A DNA stretch of 64,000 nt from Bifidobacterium psychraerophilum (GTDB lineage Bacteria; Actinomycetota; Actinomycetes; Actinomycetales; Bifidobacteriaceae). A program made the position numbers and the translations under genes. Shown here one piece after another: positions 43,181-52,502 of the stretch (position 1 is its first letter; each line of letters starts with the position of its first letter). The notes under the pieces were generated by a model that saw only the letters and a list, made by a program, of their open reading frames with translations, was not told the origin of the DNA and did not search any database. The DNA is taken from assembly GCF_000741705.1 (NCBI RefSeq), contig NZ_JGZI01000010.1:767196-831195 (forward strand). The letters run 5' to 3'.

Positions 43181-43235
43181 GCGTTATGGAGCCACCCGCC
43201 TGACCCATGGCGCTGCTGCAGCAGCTCCGCCGCGC

Positions 43236-45248
43236 TTATCCGCGATGATTCCGATATCCACGGCGTGGGATGAGACGGGCCGAGTTGAGGATGAAGGCGG
43301 ATTCGCTGCCTACGTGCACAATCGCCGAAAGCAGGGGCGTCAGGATGCCGAAGGCCGCGAGCAGCATGCCGATGCCGTCCACCAGAATGGTGCCCGCGAA
43401 GTTGAACATGATGATGCGACGAGCGCGTCTGGCGGTATGCAGCAGTTTGGCGACATCGTTGAGATCCGAGCTGATGAGCACCACATCGGCGCTCTCCCGT
43501 GCGATATCCGTGCCACTGCCCATCGCGATGCCCACATCCGCAAGCGCCAGCACCGGTGCGTCATTGACTCCGTCGCCCACCATGACGATGCGATGGCCCG
43601 CCTGCCTTTCGGCCTGAAGCGCTCTGGACTTGCCGTCAGGCAGCAACTGTGCATGGACATCATCGATACCGAGTTGCCGGGCGACCCTCCGGGCAACCTC
43701 GTCTCGGTCTCCCGTGAGCATGACCACCCGCATGCCCTGCCGGTGCAGTTCGTCGACACATCGGGCGGCGCTGTCACGAGGGGCGTCTGCAAGCAGTATG
43801 CACCCCAGATACCGACCATCCTGCGCTATATGAACCGTGGTCTGAACCGCGGCCTGTTCATTCATGAAGGAAGTTCCGGCATCCGAAAGGTCCAGAGGTC
43901 GCACAGGCGCATCTGCGCCAACATCGCCGGTGATGTCTCCACGGGCATCTTCCGGCATGAAGGCAACGGTGCCGACCCGTATCATATGTCCGTTGATGAC
44001 GCAATGCACCCCGCGTCCGGCCTCGCTCTCGAAACCCTCTGCCTCCACCGTGCCTACCCCTTGGGCCAGCGCATACTCCACGATGGCCTTACCCAGTGGA
44101 TGCTCGGAATATCTTTCCGCCGATGCAGCCACACCCAGCAAGGTCGTCTCATCCACACCCTCAACGGGCAGGATCCGGGTCACCTCAGGCATGCCGCGCG
44201 TCAGGGTTCCCGTCTTATCGAAAATAACTGTGTCCACCCGTGACAGGGACTCCATATGGACACCGTCCTTGACGAATGCACCCGCCCCGGCCACCCTGGC
44301 CATTGATGCAAGCATCGCGAGGGGTGTACCAGCCGCCACGCCGCAGGCTCCCGCGACGATGATCACCGAAATCGCACTGCGCAGATCATAGGTCAGCAAC
44401 CAGGTGAGCACCGCGCCCGCGATTGCGATCACCACCAGAGCGGTAGCCAGCTTATCCGCAAGACGCTGCACCGGTGCCGCCGAGGACTGAGCATCCTTCA
44501 ATGCGCTGAGGATACGTCCGTACGAAGAATCCTCACCGACACGGGACACCTTGATCTCCAGTGCCCCATCCTGATTCACGGAGCCCGAATAGACCCTGCT
44601 GCCCACGCTGAGCACAACAGGCATGGACTCCCCTGTTATCCGTGATTCATCGACGGTCGAGGATCCGGCAAGCACCTCACCGTCAACCGGTATGCGCCCG
44701 CCCGGGGATACCATCACGATCTGCCCGACCTTGACCTGTGACAAGGGCATCTCGATGACATCGGACTCACCGCTGCGCACGCGAATCCGACGAGGCAGAA
44801 AGGCCATCAGATCGGACATGGCATCCCTGCCCTGGTCCATGCACAGATCCTCGAGGATCTCGGCCAGCAGCACGAAAACCACGATCACCAGCGAGGTGAG
44901 CCACTGCCCTATCAAGGCCGCCGCGGCGATCGCGATCAACATCGACAGATCCATACTCATCTTCCTGGCTCTGATGTCATTCCAGGATTCCTTGATGATG
45001 GGCCAGCAACCGTAGACCAAGCCGATCACGGTGACGGCGATGACCAGCTGCAATCTCCATACGGCATCAGGGAGGAAGAGCTCGACCGATCCCACAATCG
45101 CGGTGAGGATCAGACAGATCAGCACCCTGGTCAGATCACCACGATCAATACGCTTCAGCAGCGGACGGATGCCCATGATGGGACCGGCATCCTGTGACGC
45201 TGCACCATCACCTTCGTCCGGCACACTGCTGCGATATGACTCAATCAT
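43236..45248 (-). CDS. P1B-type heavy-metal ATPase with atypical TM motif
   Basis: A 670-residue cation-transporting ATPase without N-terminal metal-binding domains. Actuator motif ITGESMPV, phosphorylation site DKTGTLT, HP locus SEHPLGKAI and hinge GDGVNDAPVLA are intact. The membrane metal motif, CPC or SPC in most family members, reads GACGVAAGTP: the proline and first Cys are absent while one Cys remains. The ATG at 45248 overlaps the ArsR stop by eight bases, so the pair is coupled. It most likely exports a toxic or excess metal, but the ion cannot be assigned. Confidence 0.9.
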   Translation of the reverse strand: MIESYRSSVPDEGDGAASQDAGPIMGIRPLLKRIDRGDLTRVLICLILTAIVGSVELFLPDAVWRLQLVIAVTVIGLVYGCWPIIKESWNDIRARKMSMDLSMLIAIAAAALIGQWLTSLVIVVFVLLAEILEDLCMDQGRDAMSDLMAFLPRRIRVRSGESDVIEMPLSQVKVGQIVMVSPGGRIPVDGEVLAGSSTVDESRITGESMPVVLSVGSRVYSGSVNQDGALEIKVSRVGEDSSYGRILSALKDAQSSAAPVQRLADKLATALVVIAIAGAVLTWLLTYDLRSAISVIIVAGACGVAAGTPLAMLASMARVAGAGAFVKDGVHMESLSRVDTVIFDKTGTLTRGMPEVTRILPVEGVDETTLLGVAASAERYSEHPLGKAIVEYALAQGVGTVEAEGFESEAGRGVHCVINGHMIRVGTVAFMPEDARGDITGDVGADAPVRPLDLSDAGTSFMNEQAAVQTTVHIAQDGRYLGCILLADAPRDSAARCVDELHRQGMRVVMLTGDRDEVARRVARQLGIDDVHAQLLPDGKSRALQAERQAGHRIVMVGDGVNDAPVLALADVGIAMGSGTDIARESADVVLISSDLNDVAKLLHTARRARRIIMFNFAGTILVDGIGMLLAAFGILTPLLSAIVHVGSESAFILNSARLIPRRGYRNHRG

Positions 45249-45675
45249 GCCGCACCCTCTCCTCCTGCAGCAGCTCTTCGTCATACCTCGTCGTACGACC
45301 AGGGCCTTCCTGACCTTGTCCCTTCGGCACCGTCGCGTGATGGGCGGGCTCGGCATCGACGATATGCTCCGACTGGAAAATCGCCTGATCCACCAAGGCA
45401 CTGACATGTTCATCGCTGAGACTGTAGAAGATACGGGTGCCTTCCTGCCTGGTTCGCACGAGCTTTCCCCAACGCATTTTCGCGAGATGCTGCGATATGA
45501 TCGTCGGCTTTCTTCCCAGCTTCTCCGCGATCATTCCAACAGGCTGCTCACCCTCCTTCAGGGTGAGGATGATCCGCAGCCGGGTCGGGTCAGACAACAA
45601 TGAGAACACATTGGCGGCGAGTTCGACATAAGCGTTCTCAGCGCCGTAATCATATATATGCGTATCTTCAAACAT
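45241..45675 (-). CDS. ArsR/SmtB family metalloregulator
   Basis: A 144-residue winged-helix repressor: AANVFSLLSDPTRLRIILTLKEGEQPVGMIAEKLGRKPTIISQHLAKMRWGKLVRTRQEGTRIFYSL. The N-terminal His/Asp/Tyr residues and a C-terminal His-containing tail (EHIVDAEPAHH) could bind metal at the alpha5 site, as in SmtB/CzrA. The ATG at 45675 lacks a clear ribosome site, and the dyad TTCA-six bases-TGAA overlaps it, a plausible operator. It is cotranscribed with the P1B ATPase that it presumably represses. Confidence 0.9.
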   Translation of the reverse strand: MFEDTHIYDYGAENAYVELAANVFSLLSDPTRLRIILTLKEGEQPVGMIAEKLGRKPTIISQHLAKMRWGKLVRTRQEGTRIFYSLSDEHVSALVDQAIFQSEHIVDAEPAHHATVPKGQGQEGPGRTTRYDEELLQEERVRHD

Positions 45676-45702
45676 ATGAATATAGTAAGAGGCATGGCGC
45701 CC

Positions 45703-45790
45703 CTTGTCCAGGGTGATTCCGGGACAAGCGCGCCAGGACTCAGGCCTCACAGCTCCCCAAAGCCGCAGCATCCTGCCACTCACGGGCAGG
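45703..45790 (-). terminator. two hairpins between lacI and arsR
   Basis: CCTGCC/GGCAGG (45772-45790) lies just behind the LacI stop and CTTGTCC/GGACAAG (45703-45728) further on. Together they probably separate the sugar regulator transcript from the metal operon. Confidence 0.55.
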
Positions 45791-45804
45791 CGGCACCGGG
45801 CAGG

Positions 45805-46848
45805 TCAGGAGGCGTGCGGGTGGCACCCGCAGGACTGTCGAATCACAAAATCGAAGGGAGCTATCTGGGTGTCGTCACACTCATCGGGATGCAGCGCCGC
45901 CGCGACGGCAAGCTTCGCGATCATCTCCGGATCCTGCTGAATCGATGTGATCTGGGGCCACGAATACAAGGTATCCACGGTGCCGTCGAATGAGACCAAC
46001 GCCATATCCTCCGGCAGCCTCAGACCCCGTTCGTGCAAAGCCCTCAGTGCACCCACGGCCTCCAGATCAGACCCGGCGAAAAGGGCTGTGGGACGTTCCG
46101 TCTCCGGCATGTCCAGAATCCTGAGGGTCTGCTCGTAGCCGCCGCTGCGCGTGAATCCCGTGTGGTATATACGCCCCGTCGCGAGCCCGGCCTCCTGATG
46201 CGCCTGCGCCCACCCTTGGATGCGCGCATCGTTGTATTCCGAAGGATCCCCGCCGAACAGCATCGCGATGCGACGATGCCCATGTTCGATCAGATGGGTG
46301 GTGGCCATCCGTGAAGCCGCCCTGAAGTCGGAACCGACCGCTTTGAAACCCGGTACGCGGTCGGGGTGGTCCAGGAACACGAATCTGACCGTCGGCTTCC
46401 TGATGGTCGCCAGGTCGATGGCGTTCAACGCGAATGACGCCAGTATCGCATCGACGTCACGGGAGGCCAGCTTGGCGATGCACTCCTTCTCCTTTTCCGG
46501 GTCGCCATGCGAACAGAGGAAGATCGTGGAATACCCTTCACGAGAGGCCTCGGTTTCCAGGGCATCCGACATCGATGCGAAATAGGTATTCGAGAAATCC
46601 GGGATGATGATTCCCAGCATCCTGGGCGAGCCACGTTTCAGGGCACGTCCAAGTGAGCTGGGCCGGTAATTGAGCTTCTCGACGGCATCGAAAATGCGCT
46701 GCGCGGTGGCCTCGGAAACCTTGTTCGGCACATTGTTGAGCACATAGCTCACTGAAGCGGTTGAGACATCCGCCAGGCGGGCGACTTCCTCACGCGTGAC
46801 GCGCCCGCCTCTTGCGGCGCCCTTCGCGCCACCATCCACAGCATCCAT
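45805..46848 (-). CDS. LacI family transcriptional regulator of the alpha-galactoside locus
   Basis: A 347-residue repressor. The HTH and hinge are VTREEVARLADVSTASVSYVLNNVPNKVSEATAQRIFDAVEKLNYRPSSLGRALK, and the periplasmic-binding-like sensor domain begins MLGIIIPDFSNTYFASMSDALE. It ends in a Cys/His tail (SCGCHPHAS). It is divergent from the sugar transporter and alpha-galactosidase genes, which it most likely controls, and palindromic half-sites occur in the shared region. ATG 46848 has AAGGG nine bases upstream. Confidence 0.93.
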   Translation of the reverse strand: MDAVDGGAKGAARGGRVTREEVARLADVSTASVSYVLNNVPNKVSEATAQRIFDAVEKLNYRPSSLGRALKRGSPRMLGIIIPDFSNTYFASMSDALETEASREGYSTIFLCSHGDPEKEKECIAKLASRDVDAILASFALNAIDLATIRKPTVRFVFLDHPDRVPGFKAVGSDFRAASRMATTHLIEHGHRRIAMLFGGDPSEYNDARIQGWAQAHQEAGLATGRIYHTGFTRSGGYEQTLRILDMPETERPTALFAGSDLEAVGALRALHERGLRLPEDMALVSFDGTVDTLYSWPQITSIQQDPEMIAKLAVAAALHPDECDDTQIAPFDFVIRQSCGCHPHAS

Positions 46849-46871
46849 CGTCACCGACCCTTCAGCAATCC

Positions 46872-47018
46872 TGTAACGCTACAAGGATATATGCCCGGGC
46901 TTTACTTTTACGCATAACTTTCGGGAAAACGAACACCTGATGTGTAAGAATGCTGAAATTCCAAGCTTATAGAGGCCTAAAAATCAAATTTGCAAGTTTT
47001 TAGTTACTCGCGTAAACT
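46872..47018. promoter_or_regulatory. candidate LacI-type operators in the divergent sugar promoter region
   Basis: TGTAACGCTACA (46872-46883) is a 12-base palindrome with one mismatch and central CG, as in LacI-family operators. A second candidate, GTTACTCGCGTAAAC (47003-47017), and an inverted TTTTACGC (46906-46913) share half-site features. All lie between the repressor and the binding-protein gene. Confidence 0.55.
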
Positions 47019-47094
47019 GCACATTACCGTCTGGAGTCCATACCTTCACACGTCAGGGGAAAGGGCCCCGAAACATCTTCGCAAAGGAGCACAG

Positions 47095-48348
47095 ATGAAT
47101 AAGGTAGTGAAAGTTATCGGCGCCGCATGCTGCGCATCAATGTTGTTCGGTCTGGCCGCATGCTCTGGTGGCGGCAGCTCGGCCGGCGACGTCGAATTGG
47201 AGTTCATGACCGGTATGGCGACCGGCTCAACGCAACTCAAAGCGATGACGAAGGTGGTGGATGCCTTCGAGAAGGAGAACCCGACCGTCAAGGTCACCCT
47301 GGTTCCGGGAACCAGCTCCTATGAATCGGATCTGAAGGTACGCCTCGCGGGGAAGAACGCACCCGACCTGTGGAACACCCATGGATGGAGCCGCGATCGT
47401 TACGCCGATTTCCTCGAGCCACTGCAGAACCGTTCATGGGCGAAGGATATGAGCAGTGTCATCGACACGGCAATCCGCAAGTCGGACAAGTCCTTCTACG
47501 CCTTGCCGCTTGACGTTGCGGTCACCGGCATCATCTACAACACGACGGTGCTCGACAAAGCGGGCGTGGATCCCACGGCCATCTCCACCTGGGATGAATT
47601 CGACGCGGCATGCAAGAAGATCGTCGCCACCGGAGCCAACTGCATCGCGGCATCAGGAAAAGACAACTGGACCGTCGGCAACATCGCCGACTACACCGCC
47701 TCCGGTATGTACACCGAGGCACAGCTCAAGAAGCTCAAAAGCGGCAGCTTCGATGAGGCCTCGTATGAGAAAGCGGTCACCCCGATCTACCAATGGGCAC
47801 GCAACAAGTACTTCAACGTCGACTACACATCCGCCACGGCAGACGATGTGGCCAAACTCGCCGCGACCGACAAGGTCGGATTCGTCATTCAACCGAATAG
47901 CTTCGCCCAAAGCGTGCAGTCCTACAACGCCGATACCAAACTCGGCCTGATGCCACTGCCTTCGGCTGTCGGCGACCCGTACCTGGTGACCGGCGAAGAT
48001 TACGCGATCGGCGCTTCGAAAACCGGCAAGAACAAAGAGATCGCACTCAAACTCATCGATTTCATGGCGGAACCCGCGAATATGAAGGGGCTTTCCGACA
48101 CGACGGGCAACGCACCGGCCATCTCGGGCGTCGAGGCGAATATCGGACAGTTGAAGGACACCTACGACTATTGGGTGGACGAAAAGAAGACCCAGACCTA
48201 TCCGATCTTCGACCGGGTATATCTGCCGAATGGCATGTGGAACACCCTGTGCACCACCACGGATGGTCTCCTCACGGGACAAAGCAATCCAGGCAACGCC
48301 GCATCACAGATGAAGACCTCATTCGAGAGCCTGTACGGGCAGGACTGA
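47095..48348 (+). CDS. sugar ABC transporter substrate-binding lipoprotein (raffinose-type)
   Basis: A 417-residue family 1 solute-binding protein. Residues 1-23 are a lipoprotein signal peptide with lipobox LAAC, followed by a Gly/Ser linker. Then come VELEFMTGMATGSTQLKAMTKVVDAFEKENPTVKV and DLWNTHGWSRDRYADFLEPL, typical of oligosaccharide-binding proteins, and YALPLDVAVTGIIYNTTVLDKAG. AAAGGAG precedes the ATG. It would capture an alpha-galactoside such as raffinose or melibiose outside the cell, as suggested by the downstream alpha-galactosidase (inference). Confidence 0.93.
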   Translation: MNKVVKVIGAACCASMLFGLAACSGGGSSAGDVELEFMTGMATGSTQLKAMTKVVDAFEKENPTVKVTLVPGTSSYESDLKVRLAGKNAPDLWNTHGWSRDRYADFLEPLQNRSWAKDMSSVIDTAIRKSDKSFYALPLDVAVTGIIYNTTVLDKAGVDPTAISTWDEFDAACKKIVATGANCIAASGKDNWTVGNIADYTASGMYTEAQLKKLKSGSFDEASYEKAVTPIYQWARNKYFNVDYTSATADDVAKLAATDKVGFVIQPNSFAQSVQSYNADTKLGLMPLPSAVGDPYLVTGEDYAIGASKTGKNKEIALKLIDFMAEPANMKGLSDTTGNAPAISGVEANIGQLKDTYDYWVDEKKTQTYPIFDRVYLPNGMWNTLCTTTDGLLTGQSNPGNAASQMKTSFESLYGQD

Positions 48349-48390
48349 TCCCGTCCGGTGCCAACAACGTATAACGGGGAAGACATAGAG

Positions 48391-49302
48391 ATGACCAACA
48401 AGCACAACCCCGCCGCCCTCAACACAGGGCGGCGGCCCCTCCGCGGAGCGGGTATCAACCTCTTCTATCTGCCGGCAATCCTGATTCTCATCGTATTCAC
48501 GGTGTGGCCGCTGCTGTCCGGCATCCAGCTCTCATTCACCAACTGGGATGGGTACTCGCCCACCAAGGCCTTCGTGGGCCTGAGCAACTATCTCACGATG
48601 TTCAAAGACCATAATTTCGGCACCGTTCTGGTGAACACGCTGATCTACGGTGTGGGCAGCACCGCGATCCAGCAGGTGATAGGACTCGGCCTGGCCCTGC
48701 TGCTCAACAGCCGGATCAAAGGCCGCAACATCATGCGGGCCATCATCTATCTTCCCGCACTGGTTTCAGCGGTCATTATGGGCACCATGTATTACTTCGT
48801 GTTCCAGTACCAGCAGGGTGCATTGAACACCTTGATGGTGAGCCTCGGCCTGCCGCGCGTGGTCTGGTTCGACAAGCCCGCCGTTTCCGTGGCGATTATC
48901 GTCATCATCAATTCACTGCAATACGTGGGCACATCGATGATCATCTACCTCGCAGGACTGCAGGGTATGGATCATTCGGTTATCGAAGCCGCCGATCTGG
49001 ATGGCGCCCACGGCTGGAAGAAATTCAGGAACATCACCCTGCCCTTGCTGATGCCCGCCTTCTCGACCAGTGTGGTGCTGAATCTCATCGGAGGCCTCAA
49101 ACTCTTCGACGTGATCCAGGTGCTCACGGGCGGTGGGCCGGGATACTCCACCAACTCGGTTTCCACATACATCGGATTGACGTATTTCAGCAACCAGAAT
49201 GCCGGATACGCCTCGGCGATGGGCGTCGTGCTGTTCGTCATCATCGCGATTGCCACCACTTTGCTGAACAAAGGCCTTGATCGTCTCGGATGGGAGTCCT
49301 GA
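48391..49302 (+). CDS. sugar ABC transporter permease (MalF-like)
   Basis: A 303-residue permease with six predicted transmembrane segments: FYLPAILILIVFTVWPLLSGIQLSFTNWDG at the N-terminus, and the EAA loop VIEAADLDGAHGWKKFRNITLPLL that contacts the ATPase. The ATG at 48391 fits the family start, with GGGGAAG about eight bases before it. It pairs with the next gene, which starts one base after its stop. No ATPase gene is nearby, so a shared MsiK-like ATPase from elsewhere is likely. Confidence 0.93.
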   Translation: MTNKHNPAALNTGRRPLRGAGINLFYLPAILILIVFTVWPLLSGIQLSFTNWDGYSPTKAFVGLSNYLTMFKDHNFGTVLVNTLIYGVGSTAIQQVIGLGLALLLNSRIKGRNIMRAIIYLPALVSAVIMGTMYYFVFQYQQGALNTLMVSLGLPRVVWFDKPAVSVAIIVIINSLQYVGTSMIIYLAGLQGMDHSVIEAADLDGAHGWKKFRNITLPLLMPAFSTSVVLNLIGGLKLFDVIQVLTGGGPGYSTNSVSTYIGLTYFSNQNAGYASAMGVVLFVIIAIATTLLNKGLDRLGWES

Positions 49303-49303
49303 C

Positions 49304-50197
49304 ATGACATCTGCAATACGACATGCGGAAGCAGCGTCCAGGAGCACCGATACCACCGGGAAGGGGAACGGCAAAGGCGGTCGCCGCATAGGGCACGCAC
49401 TGGCCTATCTCTTCCTCGGAGCCATGATCGTGGCACAGCTGCTGCCCTTCTGGCTGGCATTGAGCGCGGCAAGCAAACCCTCAACCGACATGTCTTCGAC
49501 CTTGGTCCCCCGCCTGCACGACATAGCCTGGGACAACTTCACCACGGCGATCACCCAGGGCGGCATACTCACCGCCGTGGGCAACAGCGTCATAGTGACC
49601 GTGTGCTCGACGGTTCTGGTCTGCATCTGCGGAGCAGCTGCCGCATATCCGCTTGCGAGGCGGAAGACACGTGGCAATAAGCTGGTTTCGGCAGGAATCA
49701 TGTCCCTGATGATGGTCCCGCCGCTGAGCATCCTCGTCCCGCTCTACACACTCATGGTCAACACCGGCGGCGTGAACACCCGTTGGGGCATCGTACTGGT
49801 GACCGTGGCGGGGAATCTCCCGCTGGCGATTTTCCTCTACACCGCCTTCATCAAAGCCGTCCCTGAATCCATCGATGAAGCGGGCATGATCGATGGGGCG
49901 AGCAGATTCATGATCTTCATCAGACTGATCCTGCCACTGCTCAAACCCGTGACCGCAACCGTGGTCATCATGACGAGCGTCGGGGTATGGAATGAGTACG
50001 CGCTGTCGAACTATCTGATCAGCGACCCGGGCAAGCAGCTGATCGCGCCACGCGTCGCATCCTTCTTCGCCATGCAGAGCAGCAACCTCGGCGTGGGTGC
50101 GGCATCGGCGCTCATCGCGGCGCTGCCTATTGTGATCGTGTACCTCTTCCTGCAACGCTATTTCATCGCCGGCATCGCGGCAGGCGCCGAAAAGTAA
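49304..50197 (+). CDS. sugar ABC transporter permease (MalG-like)
   Basis: A 297-residue permease with six predicted transmembrane segments. It has VPPLSILVPLYTLMVNTGGVNTRWGIVL and the EAA loop IDEAGMIDGASRFMIFIRLILPLLKPV. The ATG at 49304 follows GGGAG and nearly abuts the preceding permease stop, so the two are co-translated. A basic, Ser/Gly-rich N-terminus precedes the first helix. With the binding protein and MalF-like partner it completes a carbohydrate importer without its own ATPase. Confidence 0.93.
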   Translation: MTSAIRHAEAASRSTDTTGKGNGKGGRRIGHALAYLFLGAMIVAQLLPFWLALSAASKPSTDMSSTLVPRLHDIAWDNFTTAITQGGILTAVGNSVIVTVCSTVLVCICGAAAAYPLARRKTRGNKLVSAGIMSLMMVPPLSILVPLYTLMVNTGGVNTRWGIVLVTVAGNLPLAIFLYTAFIKAVPESIDEAGMIDGASRFMIFIRLILPLLKPVTATVVIMTSVGVWNEYALSNYLISDPGKQLIAPRVASFFAMQSSNLGVGAASALIAALPIVIVYLFLQRYFIAGIAAGAEK

Positions 50198-50279
50198 ATC
50201 CCATAGCACTCGCCGTGTGGTGCCTGGAGCCTCTGCCCTGCTCTGCTTGGACCACACGATTATCAGAAGGAAATCCACC

Positions 50280-52436
50280 GTGTTGTTTCCCAACATCCAA
50301 GACAAAACGACCCGAAGCAGTATCATCCTCAACGAAGCCAAGGCCGGCGACCTGTTGCCAAGTGTCGCGGCGGTTCTGGCGGTCACCTCCCCCGGTGCCT
50401 TCGAGAAGGTGATATTCCCCGAGGCACTGTCCCGAAACTCCGCATCGCCCTCGCTGAGGCTTCCGCGCCTGCTCAACGAGGAATCCTATGGCTCGCTCTC
50501 CAGACCGAATATCCGCGGGCACCGCATCATGCCTGGGGATCATCAGGACTCCGATGGCGGCATGGCGAGGGACTGGAGTCCACGCTTCATTCTGGATGCC
50601 GACATCGAAGCGGACGACACGAGCATGTCCATCAGAGCCAGTGATGCCGATGCCGGCCTGAGTCTGCACACGCAGATCGAAAGCATGCCTGGAGGTTCGC
50701 TCCGACTGCGTCACACCCTTGAGAACACCGCGGAAGGCGTGTACGAGCTTGAAGCCTTGGAGGTCCGCATCCCGCTTTCCGATCGACAGACCGAGATCCT
50801 CGACTTCACCGGACGCCACGAGCATGAACGGATCCCCCAACGCCATGGCATCGGGGACGGCACCTGGCTTCGCGAGCATCGCCGCGGCAAGCCGGGATAC
50901 GAAGGCAATATGCTGATTGCCGGAACACCGGGTTTCGGCTTCGCGGATGGGGACGTGATCGCCGTACAGCCCGCATGGAGCGGCAATGCCGTTCTGGCTG
51001 TGGATCGCTCGAGCGAGGATCTCGCATCCGTCAGCGCAGGAGAGCTTCTGCTTCCCGGTGAGATGATGCTCGCCCAAGGCGAGCGTTACGAGACACCTTG
51101 GATCATCGTCACGGCCTCAGATCATGGTTTGGACGGCGTGGCCCAATCCCTGCATAACTGGCAGCGGAGCCTGCCTTTGCATCCACAACGGCAGGCGGTC
51201 ACGCTGAATGTGTGGGAGGCCGTCTATTTCGATCATGATTTCGGCAAGCTGGCGGACATCGCACGCAAAGCATCCGAGATCGGCGTGGAACGCTATGTGC
51301 TTGACGACGGATGGTTCCACTCCCGCCGTGATGATCTGGCGGGACTCGGTGACTGGTGGGTTGATCCCGAGGTATGGCCACAGGGTCTGAAGCCGTTGAT
51401 AGATCTCGTACACGGATATGGGATGCAGTTCGGTCTTTGGTTCGAACCGGAGATGGTGAACCCCGACTCGGATCTGTATCGCCAGCATCCTGAGTGGATC
51501 ATGAAGGCATCCGGCAGGGAACCCATGCTGCATCGCCATCAGTTCGTTCTGGATCTGAGCAACCCGGAAGCATACGGACATGTCTTCGAGCATATGAGCC
51601 GCGTGCTTGAGGAGAATCCGGTCGATTACGTCAAATGGGATCACAACCGCGACCTTCTTGAAGGTGGCTCCCCAAGAGCCGGATACTCGCCCGCCGTGCA
51701 TAATCAGACTCTCGCCTATTGGAGGCTGCTGGAAGAACTGCATCAACGCTTCCCGAACATCGAATGGGAGTCATGCGCCAGCGGCGGCGGCCGCATAGAT
51801 ATGGGTGTCATAGAGCGGGTGTCGCGCTTCTGGTCATCGGATATGACGGATGCCCTGAGCAGGCAGAGGATCCAGGAGTGGCTGGTGCAGAACGTCGCAC
51901 CGGAATACTTGGGTGCCCACATCTCGGCTCCGACCTCGCATCAGAGCGGACGCACCTTCAGTCTCGCTTTTCGAGCGGCGACGGCGGTATTCTACGGATT
52001 CGGCATCGAGTGGAATCTCCGGGAGGCTTCGGAAGAGGATCTTGAGGAACTCACCCGATGGATCGCATGGTACAAGGAGCACCGCCCCGTGCTGCACGGT
52101 GGCGATCATGTACGCATCGATGTGGCCGACCCCGCGGTCATCGCCTATGGCTCGGTTGCCAAGGACGGTGCTTCGGCACTGATCGCGCATGTGCAATACG
52201 AGGAATCAGACTCCAACCGGGGCGTATGGCTGCGCATACCGGGACTGGATCCGGAAGGTGTCTTCGAATTGAAATGGAGCGGCCCCGAAGAGGCGACGGC
52301 CGCTCTGGAGACCTTGGACCCCTCGGGGCCCAGCCATGGCAGCAGGGCAAGCGGGGCTTTCCTGTCACGGATCGGCATATGGATACCGCGATGCAGACCA
52401 CAGACCGTGCGACTGATCGAGATTCAGCGCCGCTAG
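50280..52436 (+). CDS. alpha-galactosidase, GH36 family
   Basis: A 718-residue intracellular enzyme (no signal peptide) that removes alpha-1,6-galactose from melibiose, raffinose and related sugars. The central barrel shows ERYVLDDGWFHSRRDD, FGLWFEPEMVNPDSDLY, the nucleophile Asp in VDYVKWDHNRDL, ESCASGGGRIDMG and the acid/base Asp in RFWSSDMTDALSRQ, all GH36 landmarks. The N-terminal beta-supersandwich and C-terminal beta domain are present, so it is full length. A GTG start at 50280 follows AAGGAAA. It closes the LacI-controlled transport operon. Confidence 0.96.
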   Translation: MLFPNIQDKTTRSSIILNEAKAGDLLPSVAAVLAVTSPGAFEKVIFPEALSRNSASPSLRLPRLLNEESYGSLSRPNIRGHRIMPGDHQDSDGGMARDWSPRFILDADIEADDTSMSIRASDADAGLSLHTQIESMPGGSLRLRHTLENTAEGVYELEALEVRIPLSDRQTEILDFTGRHEHERIPQRHGIGDGTWLREHRRGKPGYEGNMLIAGTPGFGFADGDVIAVQPAWSGNAVLAVDRSSEDLASVSAGELLLPGEMMLAQGERYETPWIIVTASDHGLDGVAQSLHNWQRSLPLHPQRQAVTLNVWEAVYFDHDFGKLADIARKASEIGVERYVLDDGWFHSRRDDLAGLGDWWVDPEVWPQGLKPLIDLVHGYGMQFGLWFEPEMVNPDSDLYRQHPEWIMKASGREPMLHRHQFVLDLSNPEAYGHVFEHMSRVLEENPVDYVKWDHNRDLLEGGSPRAGYSPAVHNQTLAYWRLLEELHQRFPNIEWESCASGGGRIDMGVIERVSRFWSSDMTDALSRQRIQEWLVQNVAPEYLGAHISAPTSHQSGRTFSLAFRAATAVFYGFGIEWNLREASEEDLEELTRWIAWYKEHRPVLHGGDHVRIDVADPAVIAYGSVAKDGASALIAHVQYEESDSNRGVWLRIPGLDPEGVFELKWSGPEEATAALETLDPSGPSHGSRASGAFLSRIGIWIPRCRPQTVRLIEIQRR

Positions 52437-52448
52437 TGGCCCCGCCCG

Positions 52449-52487
52449 GCGGCATCGGCTGATTGCTCCGCGATTGCTCGATGCCGC
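52449..52487. terminator. bidirectional terminator-like hairpin
   Basis: A nine-base stem (GCGGCATCG / CGATGCCGC) with a 21-base loop separates the convergent alpha-galactosidase and second MetY-type genes. Confidence 0.6.
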
Positions 52488-52502
52488 ACAAGATCCGTCA
52501 TG

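Noticed and set aside
43208..43222. GCTGCTGCAGCAGC palindrome between convergent genes
   Set aside because: It has no loop and is short, so a terminator role is doubtful; likely chance in GC-rich DNA.
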